Shown: piece after piece, positions 16,627-24,693 of the stretch | Position numbering within the stretch: position 1 is the first letter of the stretch | Layout of the letters: every line of letters begins with the position of its first letter | Assembly (NCBI GenBank): GCA_045654885.1 | Contig: JAZOOF010000045.1 | Coordinates: 1 to 64,000 of the forward strand | DNA from: HGM04593 sp045654885 | GTDB taxonomy: Bacteria > Bacteroidota > Bacteroidia > Bacteroidales > Bacteroidaceae | Reading direction: 5' to 3' | Length of the DNA: 64,000 bases | Notes under the pieces: generated by a model | Databases searched by the model: none | Seen by the model: only the letters and a program-made list of their open reading frames with translations | What the model was told of the DNA's origin: nothing | Translations under genes and position numbers: made by a program

Positions 16627-18138
16627 TTAATAAACGCTTACTTTACTGATTAGCGGACAAGCGCGGCTGTCCTCGATTGTGATGCGTACACCCATTACAT
16701 CAAAGCCATTGCCATAGCTGTTGGCTGTGCTGCTGTTGAGAGGAATAATACGCTTGTAACCGATGGTTGTTGTCTGCACACCTGTTGCACGGCGTGTCCA
16801 GTTGACACCATCCTGTGTTGTCTCCACAGTGAATTTCTTCACGCGCTGACCCTTTGCGATGTACTCCATGAGCTCAACGTAACGGATTGTCTTGGCCTCG
16901 TCCCATGTGAGGGTGATTGTAGCCTCTACAGTACCGTCGTTTGTAGCCCAATAGGTATCCTTGTTGCCATCGGTCATATTGGTGGCAACATAGTTGCGGT
17001 TTGCGCCTGCCTGGCGTGTCTCGCTAACCTCGACCTTTGCATCCTTTGCAAAGTCGTTTGTGAGACGTGCACGAATGAGGTCACCCATTCCCGTGAGTGC
17101 ATTCACTGAAGCGTCGGGCAATACACCGGCCTTGTTGGGAGGAATGTTGAGGATAAGTGTCGCGTTGCGGCCAACTGTCTCAAGGTACATCTGGAAGAGA
17201 CGCTCGGGAGAGAGTGGGCTCTCGCCATCGTGGTAGAACCAACCCTTGTTGGTAGCCTTGGCGTCGCTCTCGCCGGGGAGCCAGAACCAACCTGTCTCTG
17301 TTCCGTACATACCGTTGTTCTCACCTGCATAGTCACGGTTCTCGGGCGACCAGTTTGTCTCGCCTGCCCAGCCGGCCTCGTTACCAATCCAACGAGCTTC
17401 GCCACCTACACCCCACATAACGCAGTCGGGGCATACCTTGTGGATTGAGTCGCGGAGGTTAGGAACGTCGTAGTATGTTGCACGGTCAACGCTCACTGTT
17501 GTGTTGCGGCCACCATAGTAACCGCTACCGCCGTTTGCACCGTCGAACCACATCTCGAACTGGTCTGTGCCATACTCGGCAAGCTCGGCACACTGCTTGA
17601 GGAAGACATCCTTCACATACTTGTCAGTACCATAGTGTACACTGTTGCGGTCCCATGGCGACACATAGAAACCATACTTCATGCCCAAGTCCCTTGCAGC
17701 CTCGGCAAAATCACGTGGAATGTTGGTATTGCGGCCATACTCATTGCCCGAGTTGGTCACATTGTGTGTTGTAGTCTCGGTTGGCCACTGACAGAAACCG
17801 TCGTGGTGCTTCACGACAGCAATACCGCCACGCATTCCGGCAGCCTTGGCAACCTCGAGCCACTGACGTGGGTTGGGCGCTGCAGTTGGAGCAAAACGCT
17901 TTGGGTCTTCGTCACCGTTACCCCACTCCAGGCCGGTGTAGGTGTTCATACCGTAGTGATAGAAAGCATAGAACTCGGTCTCTTGCCATTTCAACTGGCG
18001 CGGATGTGGAACCGGATGCACTTCAATAGGCTCATTGTCGGGGTTTGCAGGTGCCTCGGACTTCAACTGAAGCTGTGCCGATGCTCCGAACGGAGCAATC
18101 ATTCCCAACAGAAACAAAGAAGTAAAAAGTTTTTTCAT
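16627..18138 (-). CDS. Secreted GH29 alpha-L-fucosidase with C-terminal F5/8-type domain
   Basis: A 503-aa protein. I start it at the ATG at 18138 (MKKLFTSLFLLGMIAPFGAS), which gives a clean signal peptide; the 60-residue upstream extension is not credible. The GH29 (alpha/beta)8 domain covers about residues 40-360: HYGMNTYTG, the substrate-binding stretch VKHHDGFCQW (109-118), and the nucleophile Asp199 in FEMWFDGANG. Residues of about 370-503 form a discoidin (F5/8 type C) sugar-binding domain. The sequence style is closest to the alpha-1,3/1,4-fucosidases of subfamily B. The enzyme releases fucose from Lewis-type or mucin glycans in the periplasm or at the surface. It is first gene of an operon with the secreted protein at 14451. 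Confidence 0.9.
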   Translation of the reverse strand: MKKLFTSLFLLGMIAPFGASAQLQLKSEAPANPDNEPIEVHPVPHPRQLKWQETEFYAFYHYGMNTYTGLEWGNGDEDPKRFAPTAAPNPRQWLEVAKAAGMRGGIAVVKHHDGFCQWPTETTTHNVTNSGNEYGRNTNIPRDFAEAARDLGMKYGFYVSPWDRNSVHYGTDKYVKDVFLKQCAELAEYGTDQFEMWFDGANGGSGYYGGRNTTVSVDRATYYDVPNLRDSIHKVCPDCVMWGVGGEARWIGNEAGWAGETNWSPENRDYAGENNGMYGTETGWFWLPGESDAKATNKGWFYHDGESPLSPERLFQMYLETVGRNATLILNIPPNKAGVLPDASVNALTGMGDLIRARLTNDFAKDAKVEVSETRQAGANRNYVATNMTDGNKDTYWATNDGTVEATITLTWDEAKTIRYVELMEYIAKGQRVKKFTVETTQDGVNWTRRATGVQTTTIGYKRIIPLNSSTANSYGNGFDVMGVRITIEDSRACPLISKVSVY

Positions 18139-18208
18139 CTTGTTTTGGTTTAGGTTAGTTAAAAAAATAATCACGTTATATAAAAATGCATAGTTTACAC
18201 ATTTTATG

Positions 18209-18240
18209 CAAAGAAAAAAAAAAAAACGATAAGTCACAAA
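18209..18240 (-). promoter_or_regulatory. Candidate Bacteroides-type promoter of the fucosidase operon
   Basis: On the minus strand TTTG (18237-18240) is followed after 20 bp by TTTCTTTG (18209-18216), one base off the -7 consensus TAnnTTTG. It lies about 70 bp upstream of the fucosidase ATG in an AT-rich leader. Confidence 0.4.
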
Positions 18241-18320
18241 AAAATATTTATATATTTTATTTTTTATATAAAAAGAGGCTTTTTTAGCACAAGAGGCTTG
18301 CCAACATAGGAAGCACATTA

Positions 18321-19019
18321 CTATTTGCGTAGCAACACACCTGCATCGCCATGCAGTTCGCCGCCCACGGGCACGCAGAGCGTAAGGGAGGGAATGCCAT
18401 ACTCAGCATAGCCCCAAGACTCATCGGGCAAGGCATTGTGCTTGAAGGCAAAGCGCCCGTCATACTCTTCGAGCGAAGAGATTATGTTGTAGCCGGTGAG
18501 GATGTCAATACCCAAATCATTCTCCAACGTAAAGAGCGCGCCGCTCTCCCACCCCTCGTTGGTGACATCGAGCACAAGCGCCGATGCAACCTCGCAGCCC
18601 ATCTGCCCCAGTGCTACAACCGTTTGAACAGCGCCCTGCGAATCGCTCTCCTCGTTGCCTGTAAATGCAACCACAACATTGTCGGGGAGGCGGTCGTGAA
18701 GCATATTCCACAGCAAGGCCGCATTTGTAAAACTGTTGTCGAATGTTCCGCGCAGGCAGTCGCCCTCGTCGGCGCAAAAACAGCGGCTATAGACGCAATC
18801 GATGTGTGAAGAGATGAGCTGCACGCGGTCGCCCTCGCGCAACGGGCGCTTGGCATACAACAGCGCAAGCGGTTGACGAGAGATGAGTTTGTAGTCCGTC
18901 TTTTCGAGCATGCGCTCAATCACCGCAACCCTGTCGGTCACGGTAAAGCATTCGCCGTTGTCCTTGCAGTCAACGGTAACGGTTTGCAGTATGTCGAAAA
19001 AATCTTGTTGTGGGTGCAT
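18321..19019 (-). CDS. Probable zinc aminopeptidase of the M28/M42-like fold
   Basis: A 232-aa cytoplasmic protein without signal peptide. Candidate metal ligands occur in the order expected for M28/M42/M20-type peptidases: H72-x-D74 (SSHIDCVY), D94 in GTFDNSF, the E123-E124 pair in FTGNEESDSQ, D149 in LVLDVTNEGW, and His near the end (GELHGDAG). It is shorter than usual (typical 300-350 aa) and seems to lack a dimerisation domain. Peptidase activity is likely but not certain. Another amidohydrolase of the same fold is possible. It stands alone between the fucosidase operon and a repeat-filled gap. Confidence 0.65.
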   Translation of the reverse strand: MHPQQDFFDILQTVTVDCKDNGECFTVTDRVAVIERMLEKTDYKLISRQPLALLYAKRPLREGDRVQLISSHIDCVYSRCFCADEGDCLRGTFDNSFTNAALLWNMLHDRLPDNVVVAFTGNEESDSQGAVQTVVALGQMGCEVASALVLDVTNEGWESGALFTLENDLGIDILTGYNIISSLEEYDGRFAFKHNALPDESWGYAEYGIPSLTLCVPVGGELHGDAGVLLRK

Positions 19020-19078
19020 TTTGAAATTGCGTTATTGCATTAAGGGTCATATTGTCATTCTATATTTGCAATGTCATT

Positions 19079-19150
19079 GGCTCGTTCATTTATTAGCGAC
19101 CCGCACGGCATAATTTTCATCCATATTTCGTGCGACCAGCCGCTAATGAA
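19079..19150. repeat. Imperfect palindromic element
   Basis: Arms pair imperfectly: TTCATTtATTAGCG...CCGCACG on the left with CGTGCG...CGCTAATGAA on the right, about 20 bp apart. It is non-coding and directly precedes a GTCAT-family element. Confidence 0.45.
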
Positions 19151-19173
19151 CTCGCCGATAACAAAACTTAAAG

Positions 19174-19243
19174 TTTTGTCATTCTGACGACCGACGAGAG
19201 GAAGAATCTCCCAAGATTCTTCGCGTTGCTCAGAATGACAAAA
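19174..19243. repeat. GTCAT-family element with perfect 14-bp terminal inverted repeats
   Basis: A 70-bp element with exact ends TTTTGTCATTCTGA (19174-19187) and TCAGAATGACAAAA (19230-19243). Internal sequence has the palindrome AAGAATCT-cccaAGATTCTT. This is the best-preserved copy of the family in the window. A truncated copy lies at 19912-19945 (TTCAGAATGACAAA). Confidence 0.75.
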
Positions 19244-19266
19244 TGCGGATAGAGGTAGTTTAAATG

Positions 19267-19887
19267 TTATAATTTCTCTATTTTCAAATCATTCCTACTT
19301 GCAATCACCAGCTTCTCATAGCGCTCAATGAGGCGTGGCAGTCGCGAGAGCCTCATCGACAGGCGCACCATGCAGTCATTGTCGAAAATCTGCTCCACGA
19401 CCTTGGGTTCTTCCTCCTTTACAATGCGTAGAACATCGTTCAAAAGAGGATATGAGAAACGGAGCACAATCTCGCCGTTGATGGTCTTTTCAATGTGCGG
19501 TACAGCCTCAAGAGCCTCGGCCGCAGCGGCACGATAAGCAACTATGAGGCCGCTTGTGCCCAGTTTGACACCACCGAAGTAGCGCACCACAATAACAAGC
19601 ACATTTGTGAGTTCCTTGCTGTGTATCTGTCCAAGGATGGGCTTTCCCGCAGTGCCCGATGGCTCGCCGTTGTCGTTGGAGCGTTCCTGGTCGCCGCGCT
19701 CGCCAAGGCGGTAGGCATAACAGACGTGGCGCGCGTCGTAATACTTTTTCTGGTACACCTCAACCCACTCCTTCACCTCCTCAATGGTGGTTACAGGAAT
19801 GGCAAAAGCAAGGAATTTGCTGCGTTTCTCGGTGTATATGGCCTCGCCCTGTTCCTCTATGGTCTTGTATATATCGTCTGCAAGCAT
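19267..19887 (-). CDS. yigZ: YigZ/IMPACT family protein
   Basis: A 206-aa protein of the YigZ (UPF0029/IMPACT) family, usual length about 205. The N-terminal domain shows the family signature: EKRSKFLAFAIPV, then YYDARHVCYAYRLG, SNDNGEPSGTAGKPIL and VVRYFGGVKLGTSGLI. The C-terminal part fits the ferredoxin-like RNA-binding-type domain. The family is linked to translation regulation in eukaryotes; the bacterial role is not settled. It is a single gene, flanked on both sides by GTCAT-family repeats. Confidence 0.88.
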   Translation of the reverse strand: MLADDIYKTIEEQGEAIYTEKRSKFLAFAIPVTTIEEVKEWVEVYQKKYYDARHVCYAYRLGERGDQERSNDNGEPSGTAGKPILGQIHSKELTNVLVIVVRYFGGVKLGTSGLIVAYRAAAAEALEAVPHIEKTINGEIVLRFSYPLLNDVLRIVKEEEPKVVEQIFDNDCMVRLSMRLSRLPRLIERYEKLVIASRNDLKIEKL

Positions 19888-19911
19888 CCTTAATAAAATT
19901 TATTACCTGAT

Positions 19912-19945
19912 ATTCAGGATTCTTCACTGCGTTCAGAATGACAAA
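19912..19945. repeat. Truncated GTCAT-family element
   Basis: Contains ATTCAGGATTCTTCACTGCG and TTCAGAATGACAAA, matching the right half of the element at 41291 and the right end of that at 19174. The left end is missing. Confidence 0.5.
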
Positions 19946-19991
19946 GTCATTTCGGGCAAATAGAGAAATCCGTTTAATCTATCAGCAGTTT

Positions 19992-21068
19992 TCAAGCATT
20001 GTCAATTTCCTTTTTAAAATCCTTCATGCAAGCGGCAAGCGCCTGTGCGCCCTCAAGCGGCATGGCATTGTAGCACGATGCGCGGAAACCGCCCACCGTG
20101 CGGTGTCCTTTAATGGCCACTATGCCACGCTCGGCGGCAAAAGCGGCAAAAGCATCCTCCAACTCCTCGTAACCGGGTGCCATCACAAAATCGATGTTCA
20201 TATATGAGCGGTCATCATCAGCTGCCGTGCCGCAGAACAGCGGGTTACGGTCAATCTCATCGTAGAGCACAAGTGCGCGCTCCTTTGCACGGCGCTCCAT
20301 CTCCACGACACCACCCTGCTCCTTCACCCAACGCAGGTTGCACAGCGCTGTGTAGATGGGCAATGTTGGCGGTGTATTGAAAAGCGAACCGTTTGCTATG
20401 TGCACGCGGTAGTCGAGTATTGAGGGGATTGCACGCTCCACATTGCCGAGCGCACTCTCCTTTACTATAACGAACGAAAGCCCCGACTGTGCAAGGTTCT
20501 TCTGCGCACCGCCATATATGCAGTTATACTTTGATACATCCACCGGGCGCGAGAGAATGTCGGACGACATGTCGGCAATGAGCGGCACTGGCGAATCGAT
20601 ATCCCGGCGCAGCTGAGTTCCGTATATGGTATTATTGGATGTCACATGCAGATAATCGGCATCAACCGGCACTGTAAAATCCTTTGGAATATAGCAGAAA
20701 GCCTTGTCGGCCGACGATGCAACCTCGACCACCTCACCAAAGAGCCGCGCCTCTTTCATTGCCTTTGAGGCCCAGGTGCCGGTATTCAGATATGCAGCCT
20801 TTTTGCCAAGGAAATTGAACGGTACCATGCAGAAGTGTATGCTTGCACCACCGCCAAGGAAAAGCACCTCGTAACCCGCAGGCACATCGAGCAGTTCCTT
20901 GAGCAGCGCACAAGCCTCGTCGAGTATAGGTTTGAACTCGGCCGAGCGGTGGCTCAGTTCCATAAGCGACAACCCTGTGCCGTTGTAATCGAGCACTGCG
21001 GCCGCGGTCTGCTCTACCACCTCACGCGGCAGCATTGACGGCCCAGCATTGAAATTATATTTTTTCAT
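19992..21068 (-). CDS. serC: Phosphoserine aminotransferase
   Basis: A 358-aa PLP enzyme of serine and pyridoxine biosynthesis. It converts 3-phosphohydroxypyruvate and glutamate to phosphoserine. The start is the ATG at 21068 (MKKYNFNAGPSMLPREVVEQ); the longer frame would cross the promoter. Visible: NFNAGPSMLP, the FLGGGAS phosphate-binding turn, and GGAQKNLAQSG with the PLP lysine. Length matches the family (about 360). In many Bacteroidales serC is followed by serA. Here no serA lies beside it and YigZ is next on the same strand, so serine synthesis genes are split. Confidence 0.95.
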   Translation of the reverse strand: MKKYNFNAGPSMLPREVVEQTAAAVLDYNGTGLSLMELSHRSAEFKPILDEACALLKELLDVPAGYEVLFLGGGASIHFCMVPFNFLGKKAAYLNTGTWASKAMKEARLFGEVVEVASSADKAFCYIPKDFTVPVDADYLHVTSNNTIYGTQLRRDIDSPVPLIADMSSDILSRPVDVSKYNCIYGGAQKNLAQSGLSFVIVKESALGNVERAIPSILDYRVHIANGSLFNTPPTLPIYTALCNLRWVKEQGGVVEMERRAKERALVLYDEIDRNPLFCGTAADDDRSYMNIDFVMAPGYEELEDAFAAFAAERGIVAIKGHRTVGGFRASCYNAMPLEGAQALAACMKDFKKEIDNA

Positions 21069-21088
21069 TGTATAATCCCTATAATGTG

Positions 21089-21119
21089 CGAAGATACATA
21101 AAAATACTCTATAAACAAA
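21089..21119 (-). promoter_or_regulatory. serC promoter, Bacteroides consensus
   Basis: On the minus strand TTTG (21116-21119), exactly 19 bp, then TATCTTCG (21089-21096). This matches the Bacteroides housekeeping promoter TTTG-N19-TAnnTTTG apart from one base, 20 bp before the serC ATG. Confidence 0.7.
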
Positions 21120-21155
21120 ATTCCCCGGAGCCATGTGAAGTGACCCCGAGGAATT
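21118..21155 (-). terminator. Hairpin after the small secreted-protein gene
   Basis: AAATTCCcCGG pairs with CCGaGGAATT around a 15-base loop. It is placed between the stop codon at 21174 and the serC promoter. The U-run on the minus strand is short (ttttgtttat). Confidence 0.55.
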
Positions 21156-21173
21156 CTATCATGTACACAAAAA

Positions 21174-21701
21174 TTACTTTATGAGTTTCTTTTTGCCATT
21201 TACAATATAAATACCGCTTTTGGTGATAGCCTCGACACGGCGACCTGTAATATCATAAATCTCTTCACCGGCAACCTCTCCGGCTACATTCTCTATACCG
21301 GTAACAGTCTCCACAATAGTCCATGTAAAATCGGTTCCCGAGAAATTCTTTGTTTTGGAATCGCCATACTTGACATTTATATCATAACCTCTCAAAAGGC
21401 ATTTGCCCAACATTGTAACAGGGGCATCAGCAACGAACTTCAACTGATTGGAAGAGAGTTCGGAATCTTCGACATACTTGAATGCCACATACCCGTACAC
21501 AGGTTCAACATACAACGTTCTTCCATTAGGACTAACGGGCTGATTGAAAGTAATGACAATTTCGCCCAAAGACTCAACTTCGCCCTGAGCCGGTGTAATC
21601 CCTACAATTTCAAGTGGCTGTTCATCGGCCGATCCTTGTGCCTGAACAGAGGTTGTCATTGTAATCACGAACAACAGCAGTAATGATGTAAATTTTCTCA
21701 T
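21174..21701 (-). CDS. Small secreted protein with Ig-like domain and C-terminal sorting tail
   Basis: About 175 aa. An N-terminal signal peptide (MRKFTSLLLLFVITMTTSVQ, then AQG) is clear. ATG at 21701 is preferred; another lies at 21707. Residues of about 30-125 form one beta-rich domain with the ITPAQGEVESLGEIVITFNQ pattern of bacterial Ig-like (SbsA/Big_5-like) modules. The tail IYDITGRRV...KSGIYIVNGKKKLIK is of the same kind as in three other secreted proteins in the window. No enzyme motif. Its promoter is a perfect consensus, so it is probably well expressed. Confidence 0.65.
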   Translation of the reverse strand: MRKFTSLLLLFVITMTTSVQAQGSADEQPLEIVGITPAQGEVESLGEIVITFNQPVSPNGRTLYVEPVYGYVAFKYVEDSELSSNQLKFVADAPVTMLGKCLLRGYDINVKYGDSKTKNFSGTDFTWTIVETVTGIENVAGEVAGEEIYDITGRRVEAITKSGIYIVNGKKKLIK

Positions 21702-21781
21702 AAGCATTTAAATTTATAATTATTTGCAAAAATATCAATAATTCTGTGATTTTCAATGCATATTTCATTCTTTTTAAGCTA

Positions 21782-21812
21782 CAAAGGTAACAAAAAGGCG
21801 AGAGAACACAAA
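21782..21812 (-). promoter_or_regulatory. Promoter of the small secreted-protein gene, full Bacteroides consensus
   Basis: On the minus strand TTTG (21809-21812), exactly 19 bp, TACCTTTG (21782-21789). All fixed positions of TTTG-N19-TAnnTTTG match, about 80 bp upstream of the start codon. Confidence 0.72.
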
Positions 21813-21874
21813 ATGCCGCCATGTACAAAACAACAAAACAACGGCATTGGGAATAAATTAATTGCCGTTTTCTA

Positions 21875-21905
21875 TTGACAAAGGCACCTGTTTTGTGTAT
21901 ATTAG
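21875..21905 (+). promoter_or_regulatory. Candidate promoter of the toxin-like cassette
   Basis: TTGA (21875-21878, part of TTGACA), 19 bp, then TATATTAG (21898-21905). The spacing is that of the Bacteroides promoter, with one mismatch in each box, 81 bp before the ATG at 21987. Confidence 0.4.
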
Positions 21906-21986
21906 CAGTGAAAAAGAGAAAGTGGCATTTCAACAACCTTGTTTTTCATTGTCAAAGTAATTTTGCTGTAAAAAGCATTATTACAC

Positions 21987-23120
21987 ATGAAAAATAATTA
22001 TCAAGAATTTTTCCTTTCGAGCAATCCAAAGGAAATTGAACAAGCAAAAAAGAAGCGCAGTGCATTAATATCACTTTTCCCCAAAAGATTAGGAGAGAAA
22101 GATGAGACAACATATGTACTGCTAAACGAAGAGAAACCAAAACAAAGTGTATTTTTTGAAGACAAGACAACCGGTATACTCAATTCGGGAGTTGCATCTA
22201 ACGAAAGCAAGGCTCCCAAAGAGCAACAGGATAAACAGACACTGAAAGTACCGGGCTTCAATGACGGTAAATCGGGAACGCCGTTTACAAACTACAACCC
22301 GGAGCAAAAGAATATTTTTAGCGGTTTGTTTAACCCGAAGCCACAAGCAAACGAACCTAAACCTGTACATGATACCAAGGTTGCACCGGCAGCAAATGAC
22401 AGCCTGAAAATTGACAGCACAAGAGCAAATGCCCACCCGGGTTCAACATTGAGTACAAACACCGCACACAATAGAAGCGCAGACAACAACACTGCTGAAA
22501 TTAATGACACAACACAGAGTAACAATACATTAAAATTACTTTATTTACCCACAAAAGGCAGATACACACATCAAGTAAATGAACTAAAAACCCAATTACC
22601 CAAAGGAGTGCAGAATGTATTGAATGAATTAGGAACTGAAATCAGAGTAGGAGATGAACTGCACACACTCGATAAAGACAGTGTCAGTACCTACAGAAAC
22701 GGAATATACAATGCAAACAAAATCACATTGGACAGCAAGCATGTCAATTATGAAACACTATTTGCAGAAGCAATGCATGCCGTACAGGATTATTTAGGTA
22801 TATTAGGCTACTCGAATGCCGAATTTCAAGAGCATGTAGCCAAAGACATGTACTTCAAACACATTGGAGCAGGACACGCAATTTCCACCACTTGGGATGA
22901 AGATAATAAGTTCAGTGATTTTATGAAGAATAGTTTTACAAGTGAAACCAATGACACTATAGACATAAATAGATTTTTGGAAGAAGTACCCAATCAGATT
23001 GAAGGTTTCAAAGAACGATACAAGAATTACCCAAAATACTCTTCGAACTTCAAGGACGATTTCAACTACAACTGGATAGATTTGTTCAACATTTTAGGCA
23101 TACCTCTAAAATTCAAATAA
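21987..23120 (+). CDS. Unknown protein with degenerate zincin-like C-terminal domain; possible toxin/effector
   Basis: A 377-aa protein without signal peptide. Three parts: a basic N-terminal segment (1-60), a long low-complexity Pro/Asn/Thr/Lys-rich linker (about 65-182), and a compact C-terminal domain (about 183-377). The domain carries FAEAMHAVQDYLG (259-271). This resembles the LxHExxHAxQ helix of zincin metallopeptidases found at the ends of polymorphic toxins, but the first His is Ala (A260-E261-A262-M263-H264). Loss of metal binding or a different fold is therefore possible. A secreted partner follows 2 bp later, and the C-terminal end is duplicated downstream as a broken fragment. 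That layout is typical of toxin-immunity loci. Function is inferred from layout only. DNA is AT-rich relative to neighbours. Confidence 0.6.
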   Translation: MKNNYQEFFLSSNPKEIEQAKKKRSALISLFPKRLGEKDETTYVLLNEEKPKQSVFFEDKTTGILNSGVASNESKAPKEQQDKQTLKVPGFNDGKSGTPFTNYNPEQKNIFSGLFNPKPQANEPKPVHDTKVAPAANDSLKIDSTRANAHPGSTLSTNTAHNRSADNNTAEINDTTQSNNTLKLLYLPTKGRYTHQVNELKTQLPKGVQNVLNELGTEIRVGDELHTLDKDSVSTYRNGIYNANKITLDSKHVNYETLFAEAMHAVQDYLGILGYSNAEFQEHVAKDMYFKHIGAGHAISTTWDEDNKFSDFMKNSFTSETNDTIDINRFLEEVPNQIEGFKERYKNYPKYSSNFKDDFNYNWIDLFNILGIPLKFK

Positions 23121-23122
23121 TT

Positions 23123-23650
23123 ATGATTAGAAAAGGATTTATACTTCTGCTTTTATTATTGCAATACACCATTTATGGCTATGCAAACAACTCTTTTTAC
23201 ACAGAAGAGAATGACAGCATCTACACATATGAGTATGTTGAATATAATGGAAAGACCATCTGTTTCAGGAACTATAAAAATTCAGTAATGAGGGCTTATG
23301 TAATTGAGTTGTGCAATGATTCAATAAAGCCCGACGGGAAACTTGGGGCAATTGAATACAACTATGCAGTTGAGGATTTTCTAAGAGAGAGCACTGTAAA
23401 AGAAACTATTAACGAAATAAGAGCAATTGTTGATGATTATGGCAAAAGATTTGCGGATGTCAATGTATCCATAAACGGTTCGGGAGAACTTGTTAGAGTG
23501 AGTTTCCTTTATTATACAAAACAGAAGGAACTGATTAGTGCAAAAGATATATTCGAAATAACGAACGAGATAATGAAGAATATAAAATTCATTCCACCGG
23601 AGAATTTTGGTTGCAACATCATCAAGATATGCATACCAACAAAACGATAG
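23123..23650 (+). CDS. Exported 175-aa protein, possible immunity partner (copy 1)
   Basis: A signal peptide (MIRKGFILLLLLLQYTIYGY, then ANN) sends it to the periplasm or outer membrane. It starts 2 bp after the stop of the toxin-like gene, so the two are translationally linked. The last 70 residues (VNVSINGSGELVRVSFLYYT...NIKFIPPENFG...IKICIP) have the strand-helix-strand spacing and the 'KFIP...G' turn of TonB C-terminal domains, but no TonB anchor or Pro-rich linker. It is a close paralog of the protein at 24126. The two are near-identical at residues of about 40-90 and at the C-terminus, and differ most between about 100 and 150. Immunity function is an inference. Confidence 0.6.
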   Translation: MIRKGFILLLLLLQYTIYGYANNSFYTEENDSIYTYEYVEYNGKTICFRNYKNSVMRAYVIELCNDSIKPDGKLGAIEYNYAVEDFLRESTVKETINEIRAIVDDYGKRFADVNVSINGSGELVRVSFLYYTKQKELISAKDIFEITNEIMKNIKFIPPENFGCNIIKICIPTKR

Positions 23651-23686
23651 CTTCGTGCATACACCTTTAGATTAACACCACCTGCA

Positions 23687-23831
23687 TCACTCCACCGGTT
23701 CAAAGACATTCCTCTCCTCATTTTATATGGGACTTTCCATGCCTAGCCAGTTCATCACGCTATGGAACACATGGAACTGCTCGACACGTGAAAGTTCCTT
23801 TGTCCTTGTAGCACTGTCGTTTTCCCAAACA
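23687..23831 (-). pseudogene. Duplicated 3' end of the EptA-like gene (remnant)
   Basis: These ~145 bp match the last codons of the phosphoethanolamine transferase gene at 24694 (ccaccggttcaaag, then ttcctttgtccttgtagc and gctatggaa in the same order, about 1003-1007 bp apart) but have drifted. The match stops abruptly at about 23831, where the duplicated toxin segment begins. It is therefore a dead remnant left by the tandem duplication. It marks the right limit of the copied unit. Confidence 0.75.
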
Positions 23832-23837
23832 ATAGCA

Positions 23838-24123
23838 TGTCGTCAAGGATATGTACTTCAGGCACACAGGAAAAGGGCGCGCAATCTCCACCACTTGGGA
23901 TGAAGATAATAAGTTCAGTGATTTTATGGATAAAAGTTTTACAAGTGAAGCCAATGACACAATAGACATAAATAGATTTTTGGAAGAAGTACCCAATCAG
24001 ATCGAAGGTTTCAAAGAACGATACAAGGATTACCCAAAATACTCTTCGAACTTCAAGGACGATTTCAACTATAACTGAATAGATTTGTTCAACATTTTAG
24101 GCATACCTCTAAAATTCAAATAA
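23838..24123 (+). pseudogene. Truncated, stop-interrupted copy of the toxin-like C-terminus
   Basis: Repeats the last 90 codons of the gene at 21987, exactly 1003 bp downstream (e.g. ISTTWDEDNKFSDFM, then NRFLEEVPNQIEGFKERYK). It lacks the EAMHA helix. TGG for Trp in the sequence FNYNWIDLF has become TGA (stop at 24076-24078). The original stop is still visible at 24121-24123. An in-frame ATG at 23851 could give a 75-residue peptide, but I regard it as an orphan C-terminal fragment. Confidence 0.75.
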
Positions 24124-24125
24124 TT

Positions 24126-24656
24126 ATGATTAGAAAAGGATTTATACTTCTGCTTTTATTGTTACAATACACCATTTCGGGTTATGCAAGCAACACTTAT
24201 TGTACAATAGCAAATGATAGTTGCGACACATATGAGTATGTTGAATATAATGGAAAGACCATCTGTTTCAACAACTATAAAAATTCAGTAATGAGGGCTT
24301 ATGTAATTGAGTTGTGCAATGATTCAATAAAGCCCGACGGAAAACTTGGGGCAATTGAATATAACTATGCGGTTGACGATTTTTTAAACGACAGCACTGT
24401 TGAAGAAGCCATTAACAAAATAAGAGCAATTGCAAAAAACTCCCTGAATGAAACAGGGTTTACAATTCATATAAACATAAGTGGCCCGGGAGAAATTGTA
24501 GGAGTAACATTCACGTACAAAATGATAATGGCTGAGTTCATTGGTGCAAAAGAGATATTCTACATGACAAATGAAATAATGAAAAATATAAAATTCATTC
24601 CACCGGAGAAATTCGGTTGTAACATCATAAAGATATATATACCTATTCAACGATAG
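24126..24656 (+). CDS. Exported 176-aa protein, paralog of the possible immunity protein (copy 2)
   Basis: An intact paralog of the protein at 23123, with the same signal peptide start (MIRKGFILLLLLLQYTISGY). It is offset by 1003 bp. The conserved blocks EYVEYNGKTICF and CNDSIKPDGKLGAIEYNYAV are identical. The 100-150 region has diverged strongly (HINISGPGEIVGVTFTYKM against VNVSINGSGELVRVSFLYYT), so divergence is not spread evenly. It remains open although its neighbouring toxin fragment is broken. This is what one would expect if the secreted protein were kept for protection. The C-terminal third again looks like a TonB C-terminal domain. Confidence 0.6.
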   Translation: MIRKGFILLLLLLQYTISGYASNTYCTIANDSCDTYEYVEYNGKTICFNNYKNSVMRAYVIELCNDSIKPDGKLGAIEYNYAVDDFLNDSTVEEAINKIRAIAKNSLNETGFTIHINISGPGEIVGVTFTYKMIMAEFIGAKEIFYMTNEIMKNIKFIPPEKFGCNIIKIYIPIQR

Positions 24657-24693
24657 GTTCACATATCACCCTCGGGATTGACACTGCAAGGCA

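Noticed and set aside
23760..23996. 78-codon minus-strand frame across the duplication junction
   Set aside because: It joins the EptA-like remnant to antisense of the toxin fragment. A chance frame at the junction.
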